Positions 26,001 through 34,433 of a stretch of DNA of 64,000 bases are shown piece after piece. Within the stretch, counting starts at the first letter, position 1. Every line of letters begins with the position of its first letter. The DNA comes from Sulfolobales archaeon (lineage in GTDB: Archaea; Thermoproteota; Thermoprotei_A; Sulfolobales; NBVN01), in NCBI GenBank assembly GCA_025058345.1, contig JANXEN010000005.1, positions 24,758 to 88,757 on the forward strand. Direction: 5' to 3'. The notes under the pieces were generated by a model. It ran no database searches. It was given only the letters and a program-made list of their open reading frames with translations, and was not told the origin of the DNA. The position numbers and the translations under genes were made by a program.

Positions 26001-26342
26001 TTAACCCCATTTACCCTTCTTCATATGACTCTCTAGCTCTGCCTTAATCTTCTGTATGGTTATCTGCGCAAATTCCTTCTCACTATTAGCGAGTTTAATA
26101 CAGGGGGGATCTAAATCTTCCTTGATTATCTCCTCAGAAATGGCTAGGAGTTCATGAAGTAATGTAAGCGCCTTCATATGTAGGTAGTTAGTCCTCCTTG
26201 ACTTCTGAACCGACAGAGCTTCCTGCTCACTTAATTGACTGAACTTCTCCTTAGGCGCACCACACTTAGGGCAATTATCCGGTGGTGCCGGACCTTCAAA
26301 TATGAAGTTACATATTTGACATTTCCATAAAGCCATGTACAT
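26001..26342 (-). CDS. Rubredoxin-like protein with helical C-terminus
   Basis: 113 residues. Residues 1-38 form a rubredoxin-like iron knuckle: CQIC (8-11) and CPKCGAPKEKF (24-34). The rest is helical and includes HELLAISEEIIKEDLDPPCIKLANSEKEFA, like the helical parts of rubrerythrin-type fusions but without a visible diiron ExxH pair. It is probably an electron carrier in oxidative-stress or Fe metabolism; that is inference. The ATG at 26336 is a likely better start than 26342. It is divergent from the dehydrogenase operon. Confidence 0.75.
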   Translation of the reverse strand: MYMALWKCQICNFIFEGPAPPDNCPKCGAPKEKFSQLSEQEALSVQKSRRTNYLHMKALTLLHELLAISEEIIKEDLDPPCIKLANSEKEFAQITIQKIKAELESHMKKGKWG

Positions 26343-26467
26343 CCTCTACAATTCTAACATCAAAGTTAATAAGTTTATTTTTCAACTTTCAAATTATAAC
26401 ATCATTAAACATTTCAGTTAGATATTTAGATATATACATACATCACGAAATTAAATGAAGCACTATT

Positions 26468-26477
26468 AGTACGTACT
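26468..26477. promoter_or_regulatory. Palindrome before the dehydrogenase operon
   Basis: AGTACGTACT is a perfect 10-bp palindrome, 49 bases before ATG 26526, in the 183-base divergent gap with the rubredoxin-like gene. It is in a position where a repressor or activator could bind. It could be chance; no second copy has been confirmed in the gap. Confidence 0.3.
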
Positions 26478-26525
26478 TATGTTAAGATTTTTTAGGTTCG
26501 GCTCCCCTATATCGAAGGGATTTAA

Positions 26526-27503
26526 ATGACGTACGATTTAGATGGGTTAAGCAAAGAATTACTTCTAGATATGTACTATAAGATGATGCTTATCAGGAGG
26601 TTCGAGGAGAAAGTCGTTGAGATGTATAGGGCCGGTGAGATCCCGGGAATAGCCCATGGCTACATAGGTGAGGAAGGCGTTGCTGTCGGAGTGTGTTCAG
26701 CCCTTCGGAGAGACGACTACATATTAAGCACCCATAGAGGCCACGGACATAGCTTAGCTAAGGGCATAGACCCTAAGCATTTAATGGCTGAACTCTACGG
26801 TAAGAAAACAGGTGTTTGTAAAGGTATTGGAGGCTCCATGCATAGTACTGAACCGGAAGTCGGGGTAATATTTTCATCAGCAATAGTTGGCGGTAATATA
26901 CCTATAGCAGTCGGTGTTGCATTAGCTTTTAAAATGCGTAGAGAGGATAGAGTAGTTGTCTCGTTTTTCGGTGATGGTGCTACCAACACCGGAGCTTTCC
27001 ACGAAGCCCTTAATCTCGCATCTGTTTGGAAACTGCCTATAGTCTTCGTATGTGAGAATAACTTCTACGCGATTTCAATGCATGTCAGTAAGTCTACATC
27101 AGCTAAGGAAATAGTGGATAGGGCTGTCTCCTACAATATGCCGGGAGTAGTAGTAGACGGTAACGACGTCATCGCCGTATATAATGCAGCGGCAGCGGCC
27201 GTCAATAGAGCTCGTAAGGGGGAGGGACCTACGTTAATTGAGGCTAGAACTTATAGATGGCTTGACCATGGAATGTACTACCTTGGCAAGTATAGACCTG
27301 AGGATGAGGTAGTTATGTGGAAGCAGAAATGCCCTATAAGGACTTTAAGGGATAGACTTCTGATTAAGGGAATTGCTACGGAAGTTGAATTAAACAGCCT
27401 AGATGAAAAAGTCGTCCACGAGGTTGATGAAGCTATAAGATTTGCGAGGGAAAGTGCTGAACCAGATTTAGATTTCGTTAAGCAATTCGTATATGTGAGG
27501 TGA
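26526..27503 (+). CDS. 2-oxoacid/acetoin dehydrogenase complex, E1 alpha
   Basis: 325 residues. The thiamine-diphosphate motif GDGATNTGAFHE (149-160) ends at ENN (177-179). The family segment THRGHGHSLAKG (69-80) is present, as is SMHSTEPEVG. It resembles pyruvate and especially acetoin dehydrogenase alpha subunits in length and in the phrase GDGATNTGAFHEALNLASVWKLP; the substrate is not settled. It decarboxylates the 2-oxo substrate and passes the acyl group to the lipoyl domain. It is first in a five-gene set, with the beta gene starting 4 bases after its stop. Confidence 0.93.
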   Translation: MTYDLDGLSKELLLDMYYKMMLIRRFEEKVVEMYRAGEIPGIAHGYIGEEGVAVGVCSALRRDDYILSTHRGHGHSLAKGIDPKHLMAELYGKKTGVCKGIGGSMHSTEPEVGVIFSSAIVGGNIPIAVGVALAFKMRREDRVVVSFFGDGATNTGAFHEALNLASVWKLPIVFVCENNFYAISMHVSKSTSAKEIVDRAVSYNMPGVVVDGNDVIAVYNAAAAAVNRARKGEGPTLIEARTYRWLDHGMYYLGKYRPEDEVVMWKQKCPIRTLRDRLLIKGIATEVELNSLDEKVVHEVDEAIRFARESAEPDLDFVKQFVYVR

Positions 27504-27507
27504 TTCA

Positions 27508-28497
27508 ATGCCTGTAAGGGAGTTAACCTACGCTGAAGCGCTTAGGGAAGCATTAAGGGAGGAGATGCTTAGGGATGATAGAGTCTTCCTAATGGGTGAA
27601 GATATAGGAGTGATAGGTGGTGTCTTCAAAGTCACTCAAGGACTCTACGAGGAATTCGGGCAGGAAAGAGTTCGAGATACTCCAATATCTGAAACCGCAA
27701 TAGTTGGTGCTGCTATAGGGGCTGCAATAGCTGGCATGAAACCTGTAGCTGAAATAATGTATATGGATTTTCTAATGTGTGCTGGGGATCAAGTAATAAA
27801 TCATCTACCTAAAATTAGATATATGAGCGGTGGTAAACTTAAAGTCCCTGCTGTCATTAGAACTCAATACGGGCTTTACAGATACGCAGCTGCGCAGCAC
27901 TCTCAGTTCTATCCAGCATTCCTTATGAACATACCTGGAATGTATGTAGAGGTACCTTCAACACCGTACGACGCTAAAGGACTATTAAAATCAGCTATAA
28001 GGGATGAAAACCCTGACATATTTATAGAGTGCGCTGCTCTATATAGAGTTAGAGGTCCTGTACCTGATGAAGATTACGTCATACCTCTAGGGCAGGCAGA
28101 TGTTAAGAGGGAAGGGAGAGATGTGACCGTATTTGCACTTTCGTATATGGTTCATGTAGCCCTTTCAGCTGCTCAGAAGCTAGGGAATGAGGGGATCAGC
28201 ACTGAAGTAATAGACCCGAGAACTCTAAACCCATTTGATAAAAAGACGTTAGTTGAATCAGTTAAGAAGACTGGCCGCTTAGTAATTATAGAACCTGACC
28301 ACAAAACTGCAGGTGTAGGGGCTGAGGTGGCTGCAATAGTTGCTGAAGAGGCATACGATTATCTGAAGGCACCTATAGTTCGACTAGCTGCCGATGATAT
28401 ACCGCCTCCATTTGCACCGAAGGCCTACAACGCCTTCCTACCTAATGAAGAGAAATTGATAAGCTCAATAAAAAAACTAATCAAACACTCCAAATAG
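27508..28497 (+). CDS. 2-oxoacid/acetoin dehydrogenase complex, E1 beta
   Basis: 329 residues, transketolase-type beta subunit. It shows GEDIGVIGGVFKVTQGL (31-47), RVRDTPISE (56-64) and the C-terminal transketolase domain with EVIDPRTLNPFDKKTLVESVKKT and EPDHKTAGVGAEV. Together with the alpha subunit it forms the alpha2beta2 E1. GAGGTGAT overlaps the stop of the alpha gene and sits just before ATG 27508, giving tight coupling. Length and motifs are normal for the family. Confidence 0.93.
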   Translation: MPVRELTYAEALREALREEMLRDDRVFLMGEDIGVIGGVFKVTQGLYEEFGQERVRDTPISETAIVGAAIGAAIAGMKPVAEIMYMDFLMCAGDQVINHLPKIRYMSGGKLKVPAVIRTQYGLYRYAAAQHSQFYPAFLMNIPGMYVEVPSTPYDAKGLLKSAIRDENPDIFIECAALYRVRGPVPDEDYVIPLGQADVKREGRDVTVFALSYMVHVALSAAQKLGNEGISTEVIDPRTLNPFDKKTLVESVKKTGRLVIIEPDHKTAGVGAEVAAIVAEEAYDYLKAPIVRLAADDIPPPFAPKAYNAFLPNEEKLISSIKKLIKHSK

Positions 28498-28545
28498 CGT
28501 CTTAAAACATAAAATTATTTACACATAACATTATGGGTGGAACTC

Positions 28546-28776
28546 TTGGTTGAAGTCATAATGCCTAGGATGGATCCTGAAATGAGGGAGGGAAGGATCG
28601 TAGAATGGCTGAAGAATGAGGGGGATGAGGTAAAGGAGGGGGATGTAATAGCAAGAGTTGAGGCTGAGAAAGTAGTTTTCGACCTTGAAGCCCCGAAATC
28701 AGGCATTATTAAGAAAATACTCGCTAATGTAGGTGATGTAGTTCCCGTAGGTAAGGCGGTGGCAATTATTGAGTAG
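28546..28776 (+). CDS. Free-standing lipoyl-domain protein (E2 swinging arm)
   Basis: 76 residues from TTG 28546 (GGTGG lies just upstream; GTG 28537 is in frame and adds three). The fold is a single biotinyl/lipoyl domain: VEVIMPRMDPEMREGRIVEW, then EAEKVVF with the lipoylated lysine at K42, and APKSGIIKKILANVGD. It has no peripheral-subunit-binding or catalytic domain. In ordinary E2 this domain is the N-terminus of the same chain as the catalytic core; here it stops after 76 residues and the core is the next gene, 24 bases on. No lipoate ligase or lipoyl synthase is in the window. Confidence 0.9.
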   Translation: MVEVIMPRMDPEMREGRIVEWLKNEGDEVKEGDVIARVEAEKVVFDLEAPKSGIIKKILANVGDVVPVGKAVAIIE

Positions 28777-28800
28777 TCTTAAGGTGAGGAGAGCTAATTA

Positions 28801-29514
28801 ATGAAAGTAATTAGAGTCATCTCCCTGAAATCATGGCCTAGAGCTACGATATCAGAAAGACTTTCAAAGAGTTATAGGGAGGAAGTACATGTAACACTTC
28901 ACAGCGAGTTCGATGTAGGATATGTAAAGGAGTTAAAGGGAAGGCTAGAACCTACAATTATGGAAAAGTATAATACTCGTTTAACCTACACAGCGTTGTT
29001 TATAAAGCTAGTCTCACATGCCATAGTTAACCACCCTATATTTAACTCAGTAATAGAAGGCGATGATGTTAAGGTTATAGAGGACGTAAATATATGTGTA
29101 GCTGTTCAAAGCGAGAAGTTAGGGCTAGTCACTCCAGTGATTAAGAACGCCAATACTAAGAAATTAGGTGAAATTGCCTTACAGCTTAACGAATTAGTCA
29201 CTAAGGCACGTGAAGGTAAACTCAGCATTAAAGACTTAACTGAAGGCACGTTCACCATCTCGAATATAGGTATATTAGGTTCTGTCGACGCATTTACCCA
29301 GATCATAAATCCGCCGCAAGTAGCTATTCTAGGTATTGGTAGAATATTAGATAAACCGTTAGCCATAAATAATGAAGTAAAGATAAGGCCTGTATGCACC
29401 TTTAGTCTAACTTTCGATCATAGAGTTATTGACGGCTACCACGGAGCTGAGTTCCTAGCCACTTTAAAGTCCATTCTCGACAACCCTGCACCTGCGTTGG
29501 GAGACAACATTTAG
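28801..29514 (+). CDS. E2 acyltransferase catalytic domain without lipoyl domain
   Basis: 237 residues, only the catalytic core of E2. The chain starts directly with the ATISERLSKSYRE helix that opens the acyltransferase domain, and ends with FDHRVIDG (206-212), the DHRxxDG catalytic motif with H207. There is no N-terminal lipoyl domain, linker or peripheral-subunit-binding domain. It should transfer the acyl group from the separate lipoyl protein to CoA and form the trimer or larger core. GGTGAGG is found upstream of ATG 28801. It is followed by E3 27 bases later. Confidence 0.92.
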   Translation: MKVIRVISLKSWPRATISERLSKSYREEVHVTLHSEFDVGYVKELKGRLEPTIMEKYNTRLTYTALFIKLVSHAIVNHPIFNSVIEGDDVKVIEDVNICVAVQSEKLGLVTPVIKNANTKKLGEIALQLNELVTKAREGKLSIKDLTEGTFTISNIGILGSVDAFTQIINPPQVAILGIGRILDKPLAINNEVKIRPVCTFSLTFDHRVIDGYHGAEFLATLKSILDNPAPALGDNI

Positions 29515-29540
29515 GTGGAGGTCTTATCGTTAGCTGAGGG

Positions 29541-30896
29541 ATGGCTGTGAAGGTTGTCGTTATAGGTTCAGGTCCTGCCGGGTATGTAGCAGCTATAAGA
29601 GCGGCCCAATTAGGAGGTAATGTTACAGTTATAGAGAGGGAATCCGTTGGCGGTGTATGTGTGAATAGAGGCTGTATACCTACTAAAGCTTTAACCTCAA
29701 TAACATCCGCCATAAAAAAGATAAAACAACTTAAGAAGAAAGGCATCATCAACGAAGACTTAAGTATAAATATTGAGAAGGTTTTCGCCAGTAAGAATTC
29801 TGTAAGGGATAGGCTGATTAAAGGCGTTGAGTACCTACTGAGTAAATCCGGTGTTCAAGTAGTACGTGGGGAGGCAAGAATTGTAGGTCATGGAGTTGTT
29901 GAAGTCGGTGGCGATAGGATGCAGTACGATAAATTGATAATAGCTACTGGGTCCTTACCAACACAGCTTAATATAGAGGGCATCGACTCTGTTAATGCTG
30001 TAAGTGGTGAACAGTTCATAAACATGGATGAAGTACCTCCAAGACTTCTGATTATAGGAGGTGGTCCTATAGGGATAGAACTAGCCCAAATATACAACAC
30101 TTTAGGCAGTGAAGTGAATGTAGTGGAGATTATGCCGCATATACTGCCCAACATTGATGGTGAGGTATCTATAACTCTACAAAGAATGCTTACGAGGGAA
30201 GGAATTAAAATCCACACCAACACCTCTGTTCATAAGTTTGAGAGAGCTTCAGAAGGGGTTTACGCGTATCTATCAAATGGAGTTAAGATAATCGCTGACA
30301 GAGTGGTCTTAGCAGTCGGTAGAAAACCTAATACCTCCGGCTTAGGTGTTGAATCCTTAGGTGTCAAATTAGGTAGGAAGGGTGAGATACAAACCAATGA
30401 ACACCTTGAGGCTGCTCCGAACGTTTATGCTGCCGGCGATGTAGTTGGTAGGCATTTCCTAGCATATACAGCCTTCGAGGAGGGTATAGTAGCTGCTGAA
30501 AATGCTTTAGGACTTAATTCAGTAATCAAATATGGAACTGTTCCAACCGCCATTTTTACAGACCCCGAAGTAGCTAGCGTAGGGGTTAGTGAGGAGGAGG
30601 CTAAGAAATTGGGTGATGTCCTTGTTGGTAAATTTCCTTTAATTGCTAACGGTAGGGCACTTACATTAGATTCCTACGGCGGTTTTATAAAGATAATAGC
30701 GAATAAAAAAGGCAAGTTATTAGGAATGCATATGGTAGGTCCGGAAGCATCCGAGTTAATTCACATAGCTTCAATAATTTTAAGCAGAGGAGGGAATGCT
30801 GCCGAATTACTAGATACCCTATACGTACATCCAACCATATCTGAGGGAATTAAGGAAGCAGTACTCTCCATATTGAAGAAACCAATACACATCTAA
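29541..30896 (+). CDS. lpdA: Dihydrolipoamide dehydrogenase (E3)
   Basis: 451 residues. It has an FAD site VVVIGSGPAGYVAAI (6-20), the redox disulfide C40-VNRG-C45 (CVNRGCIPTKA), an NAD site LLIIGGGPIGIELAQ near 171, a second FAD motif YAAGDVVG near 297, and the C-terminal YVHPTISEG carrying the catalytic His. It reoxidises the dihydrolipoyl arm with NAD+. E3 can serve several complexes, but its place in this operon points to this one. The start is ATG 29541 with a GAGGG directly before it. Confidence 0.95.
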   Translation: MAVKVVVIGSGPAGYVAAIRAAQLGGNVTVIERESVGGVCVNRGCIPTKALTSITSAIKKIKQLKKKGIINEDLSINIEKVFASKNSVRDRLIKGVEYLLSKSGVQVVRGEARIVGHGVVEVGGDRMQYDKLIIATGSLPTQLNIEGIDSVNAVSGEQFINMDEVPPRLLIIGGGPIGIELAQIYNTLGSEVNVVEIMPHILPNIDGEVSITLQRMLTREGIKIHTNTSVHKFERASEGVYAYLSNGVKIIADRVVLAVGRKPNTSGLGVESLGVKLGRKGEIQTNEHLEAAPNVYAAGDVVGRHFLAYTAFEEGIVAAENALGLNSVIKYGTVPTAIFTDPEVASVGVSEEEAKKLGDVLVGKFPLIANGRALTLDSYGGFIKIIANKKGKLLGMHMVGPEASELIHIASIILSRGGNAAELLDTLYVHPTISEGIKEAVLSILKKPIHI

Positions 30897-30933
30897 TTTT
30901 TTAAAGCCCGTAAGAAAAATACCATGATACGCG

Positions 30934-32259
30934 ATGGGTATTAAAGCACTCATCATCAACGAATTCGACCTCTCACTAAAAGACGGAATTCAAGTAGACA
31001 TCGATCTTTGCAGGTTCTTCAGAGTTGAATGCCAACCACTAATTACTACAGTTACTAGGGAACGTAATGCACTTTTGGAAACTAATCCTCGTGAAATAAT
31101 TAACCAACTAAGGACGTTCAACATAGATCGCTTCAACACACTAAAACTCGACATCAGTACAGGAATAGAGGTTATAGAATACATAGGAAGCTATTTAAGA
31201 AGTTTTAAAAGTAGGATATTAACCTTTAATACCAAGTTAGCTGGTAAGAATTTAACCCATGAGTATTTAAACAGCTTGAGCAAAACTGAGGTATTAAATA
31301 AGTCAGACTTGCTATTCATTACCTCAGAAGATGTTGAAAATTTATCAAATATTTTAGGAATCGCTTTAAAGTCACCGAATGAATTAATAGATTTACTATC
31401 GAAATCATTGAATGTAACACGTATTATGTTAGTAAACCATAGAGAAGGTAACAGCTACTTAAGCATTACTCGCCTCTCAGAGGAGGAGTATCTAGAATTT
31501 AAAACATCTACGTACCTGCCTAAGGATCTGATATCGACGTATGTTATGATCGACTTAACAATGGGTGCTGATTTAAAGGAGTCATTAAGAAATGCTTTAG
31601 ATTTTGCGAGAAAGTCTATCGAATATGGGGTGGAAAATTTTGGTAGCGTAATCCCTGAGGTGTACGCATCATCGATTTTAGATGCAGAGAGATATAGAGT
31701 AATTAACGAGTTAAGTCATGCAGTAAGTGTAATAGAAGAGAATTCACATCTAATAATCAACCTAATTCCGGAGGTCCAGATGAACATAGCGTACTCACTA
31801 CCTAAGCACCTACTGAGGAGTTTAGGTGACGTAGCAGCAATACCTGGTAGGATCGCTAAGGTAGGAAACTCCGTAAAGGCTCTCTCCCACCCTGAATTCG
31901 GCGCCTCTAAACATCTGGCGAGGGCGTTAATGAAGGTTATGGAGTACGACCCTAAATTCAGGTCGATAGCTAATATAAGGTTTAATGATTCGATCCTCAA
32001 GGCGGTTGAAAAACTCGGGTATACGATATCTTCTTATGACAGGACGTTAGAACCGCCAGAGGTCAAATACGTTGAAGGAGCAACAATCCCGTGGGGGGTT
32101 GGGGAGGCAATTAAAAAAGCTGGATTTGTACCTGATGTTATATACCATAAAGGAGATTACGGTAAGGAAGCGATGATAGCGATATTAGGTCAAAATCCAA
32201 ATGATGTAGTCAGAAAGTTACTAAAGATCGGGGAGGTATTGAAGGAATTAGCGGAATGA
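30934..32259 (+). CDS. thiN: Thiamine-phosphate synthase ThiN with degenerate ThiD domain
   Basis: 441 residues. The last 170 are ThiN, the archaeal thiamine-phosphate synthase: GRIAKVGNSVKALSHPEFGASKHLA, RFNDSILKAVEKLGYTISSYDR and PWGVGEAIKKAGFVPDVIYHKGDYGKE. Residues 1-250 align with ThiD in outline (DGIQVDIDL at 17-25 for the usual GAGIQADLK; PLITTVT) but the first glycine-rich motif and the cysteine-containing GTGC anion-hole motif of ThiD are missing. The ThiD part is therefore probably not a kinase. It sits 37 bases after E3, so thiamine diphosphate for the E1 may be a shared theme. Confidence 0.85.
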   Translation: MGIKALIINEFDLSLKDGIQVDIDLCRFFRVECQPLITTVTRERNALLETNPREIINQLRTFNIDRFNTLKLDISTGIEVIEYIGSYLRSFKSRILTFNTKLAGKNLTHEYLNSLSKTEVLNKSDLLFITSEDVENLSNILGIALKSPNELIDLLSKSLNVTRIMLVNHREGNSYLSITRLSEEEYLEFKTSTYLPKDLISTYVMIDLTMGADLKESLRNALDFARKSIEYGVENFGSVIPEVYASSILDAERYRVINELSHAVSVIEENSHLIINLIPEVQMNIAYSLPKHLLRSLGDVAAIPGRIAKVGNSVKALSHPEFGASKHLARALMKVMEYDPKFRSIANIRFNDSILKAVEKLGYTISSYDRTLEPPEVKYVEGATIPWGVGEAIKKAGFVPDVIYHKGDYGKEAMIAILGQNPNDVVRKLLKIGEVLKELAE

Positions 32260-32326
32260 AGGCAGCCGTTAAAGAAACGTAGCTAATTAGGGAACTATAT
32301 ATGACTTTATGTTGTAGGTTCAGTTA

Positions 32327-33619
32327 ATGACATCTAAAACAAAATATTCACTAGTCCTACTATATGATGAGAACAATAAATATAGTATCCACAGCCTAGT
32401 AGCTGCAATGGAGGCCGAAGAAGTTAATATAGATACGTACTTACCTAGGATTAATGACCTTCATAACATTATTGGCTACCTTTTGAAGAATTATGAGAAA
32501 ATAGTTGTCGGTATCTCATTAATGACTACTCAACTACCTAACATTCAACCATTCCTAGAAAGTTTGAAGGAATTAAAACGCTTGTTTAGCAGTAAGTTTA
32601 TCCTAGTTGGTGGAGGCCCTCATGTTAGTGGAGATCCGTTAGGCTCTCTAAAACACTTAGGTTTTGATTATTTATTCATAGGTGAGGCCGAGAAGAGCTT
32701 CACAGAATTCCTCAAAAGAATGACAGATGGATGCGATGTAAAAGGAGTAAAAGGTATTGGGTACGTCGAAGACGATAATGTCGTTATTAACTACAATGAC
32801 GAAGTACTCAACCTAGATAAGTACCCACCCATATCAGTAAAGTACGGATTATTTAACCCCATTGAAGTAAGTAGGGGGTGTCCCTACGGATGTAAATACT
32901 GTCAAGTAAGCTATATTTTCGGTAAATACATGAGACATAGGTCTTTAGATACAATTCTACTCCACTGCAAGATCTTAATTAAGAAAGGTATTAATGACCT
33001 AAGGTTTATTTCACCTAATATCCTTTCATACGGAGGTAACGGTATTAAGGCGGATTTCGATAAATTAAGTGAATTCGTTAATGGAGTTAAGGAGTTAAGG
33101 AATTTAGGAGGTAAATTATATCTAGGTTCTTTCCCTAGTGAGGTGAGACCTGACTTTATAGATGAGGATATCATTAAGCTAATTAAGGATGTAATAACTA
33201 ATAAACGAATTTCAATAGGTATACAGTCAGGATCTGATAGAATTCTTAAGTATTTAGGTAGAGGCCATACGGTCGATGATGCTTTGAATGCTGTTGACTT
33301 ATTGAGGAGGTATAACCTCTCAGTTGATGTTGACTTCATCTTAGGCCTTCCGAACGAAGAATTATCTGATGCTCTTGAAACCCTTCAACTAATTCAGAAG
33401 CTTATTTACTTAGGAGGTATCAGAATACACCTCCACACCTATATACCATTGCCTGGAACGCCGTTAGCTAAACATAAGGTAAAACCACTGCCTGACACCG
33501 TAAAAAGTAGATTACTTAAGTATTTAGGTAGGGGCGTTATTTTCGGTAATTGGTTAATGCAAGAGAAGTTAGCACTTAAAATTCAAGAATTAAGGGATAA
33601 GGGAATTATACTGAATTAA
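32327..33619 (+). CDS. B12-binding radical SAM protein
   Basis: 430 residues. Residues 1-135 are a B12-binding-like Rossmann domain (VVGISLMTTQLPN; FILVGGGPHVSGDPLG; YLFIGEAEKSF). The radical SAM motif is C185-PYG-C-KY-C192. It then has RFISPNILSYGGNG and a TIM-barrel with VDFILGLPNEE. It resembles the MJ_1487 group of archaeal B12/radical SAM proteins. The DxHxxG cobalamin-ligand histidine is not seen, so B12 binding may be base-off or lost. It stands before the PHP gene, a pairing of possible functional meaning. Confidence 0.85.
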   Translation: MTSKTKYSLVLLYDENNKYSIHSLVAAMEAEEVNIDTYLPRINDLHNIIGYLLKNYEKIVVGISLMTTQLPNIQPFLESLKELKRLFSSKFILVGGGPHVSGDPLGSLKHLGFDYLFIGEAEKSFTEFLKRMTDGCDVKGVKGIGYVEDDNVVINYNDEVLNLDKYPPISVKYGLFNPIEVSRGCPYGCKYCQVSYIFGKYMRHRSLDTILLHCKILIKKGINDLRFISPNILSYGGNGIKADFDKLSEFVNGVKELRNLGGKLYLGSFPSEVRPDFIDEDIIKLIKDVITNKRISIGIQSGSDRILKYLGRGHTVDDALNAVDLLRRYNLSVDVDFILGLPNEELSDALETLQLIQKLIYLGGIRIHLHTYIPLPGTPLAKHKVKPLPDTVKSRLLKYLGRGVIFGNWLMQEKLALKIQELRDKGIILN

Positions 33620-33675
33620 CGTTATTAGGTCATTCACAACTTAAAGTAATGGAGTGATTATGCGGGTGCCTTAAA

Positions 33676-34368
33676 TTGGATATATTTGGAGACCTACATA
33701 TACATTCAATAGTTAGTGATGGTTCACTTCATCCATCGGAAATCATTAAGATCTCTAAAGCCAAATCAATCCAAGTAGTTTCAATCACGGACCACAATAC
33801 GTTCTTAGGAAGCCTTATAGGGAGTAAGTACATAGACAGGAGATCCCAGATAATCATACATGGCGCTGAAGTTAGAACACATATAGGTGATGTACTAGTG
33901 CTCTGTCCGCAGCCAAACTTCATCAGCAGTCGAGACCTACTAAGCTTAATCGATCTATGCAGGGATAATAACTGCCTACTAATCCCTTCACACCCCTACG
34001 ATGTCCTAAGGTTAGGCATTAGAGGTAACGTATCAATGAAGGTGTGGAATGCTATTGAGGTATTTAACGGCTCAAGCGATCTACTTTCTAATATAGTAAG
34101 CTACATCTTAACTAAAGATATAGACATACCACACCTATCTAATTCAGACGCACATGTTGGTTATCTAATAGGCAGTGCCTACAACATAATAGACGTCGAC
34201 GACTTCAATGCTGACAACGTCTTAGACTCTATTCGAAAGGGGAGAGTTATACCTATTATGAGGTACTCTATTAAGGGAAACATCAAGAGAGTTGGTTGGG
34301 GATTAAAGAGATTCATAAATGGTTATAAGCCGATAAGCTTGGATAGACTTAATAAAGTTTTTAAGTAA
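33676..34368 (+). CDS. PHP-domain metal-dependent phosphoesterase
   Basis: 230 residues. The PHP metal motifs are DLHIHSIVSDGSLHP (5-19), SITDHNTF (near 36), HGAEVRTHIGDVLVL (near 60), PSHPYD and LSNSDAHV near the C-terminus, all in order. The family hydrolyses phosphate esters; the nearest relatives act on nucleotides or small phosphates. TTG 33676 is taken as the start. It lies 57 bases after the B12 radical SAM gene on the same strand. Substrate unknown. Confidence 0.88.
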   Translation: MDIFGDLHIHSIVSDGSLHPSEIIKISKAKSIQVVSITDHNTFLGSLIGSKYIDRRSQIIIHGAEVRTHIGDVLVLCPQPNFISSRDLLSLIDLCRDNNCLLIPSHPYDVLRLGIRGNVSMKVWNAIEVFNGSSDLLSNIVSYILTKDIDIPHLSNSDAHVGYLIGSAYNIIDVDDFNADNVLDSIRKGRVIPIMRYSIKGNIKRVGWGLKRFINGYKPISLDRLNKVFK

Positions 34369-34433
34369 TGTTATAACTGAAAATTCCTTAACATATGATG
34401 AGAGACCTACGCTACTAACAAGGTGTTGATGTA

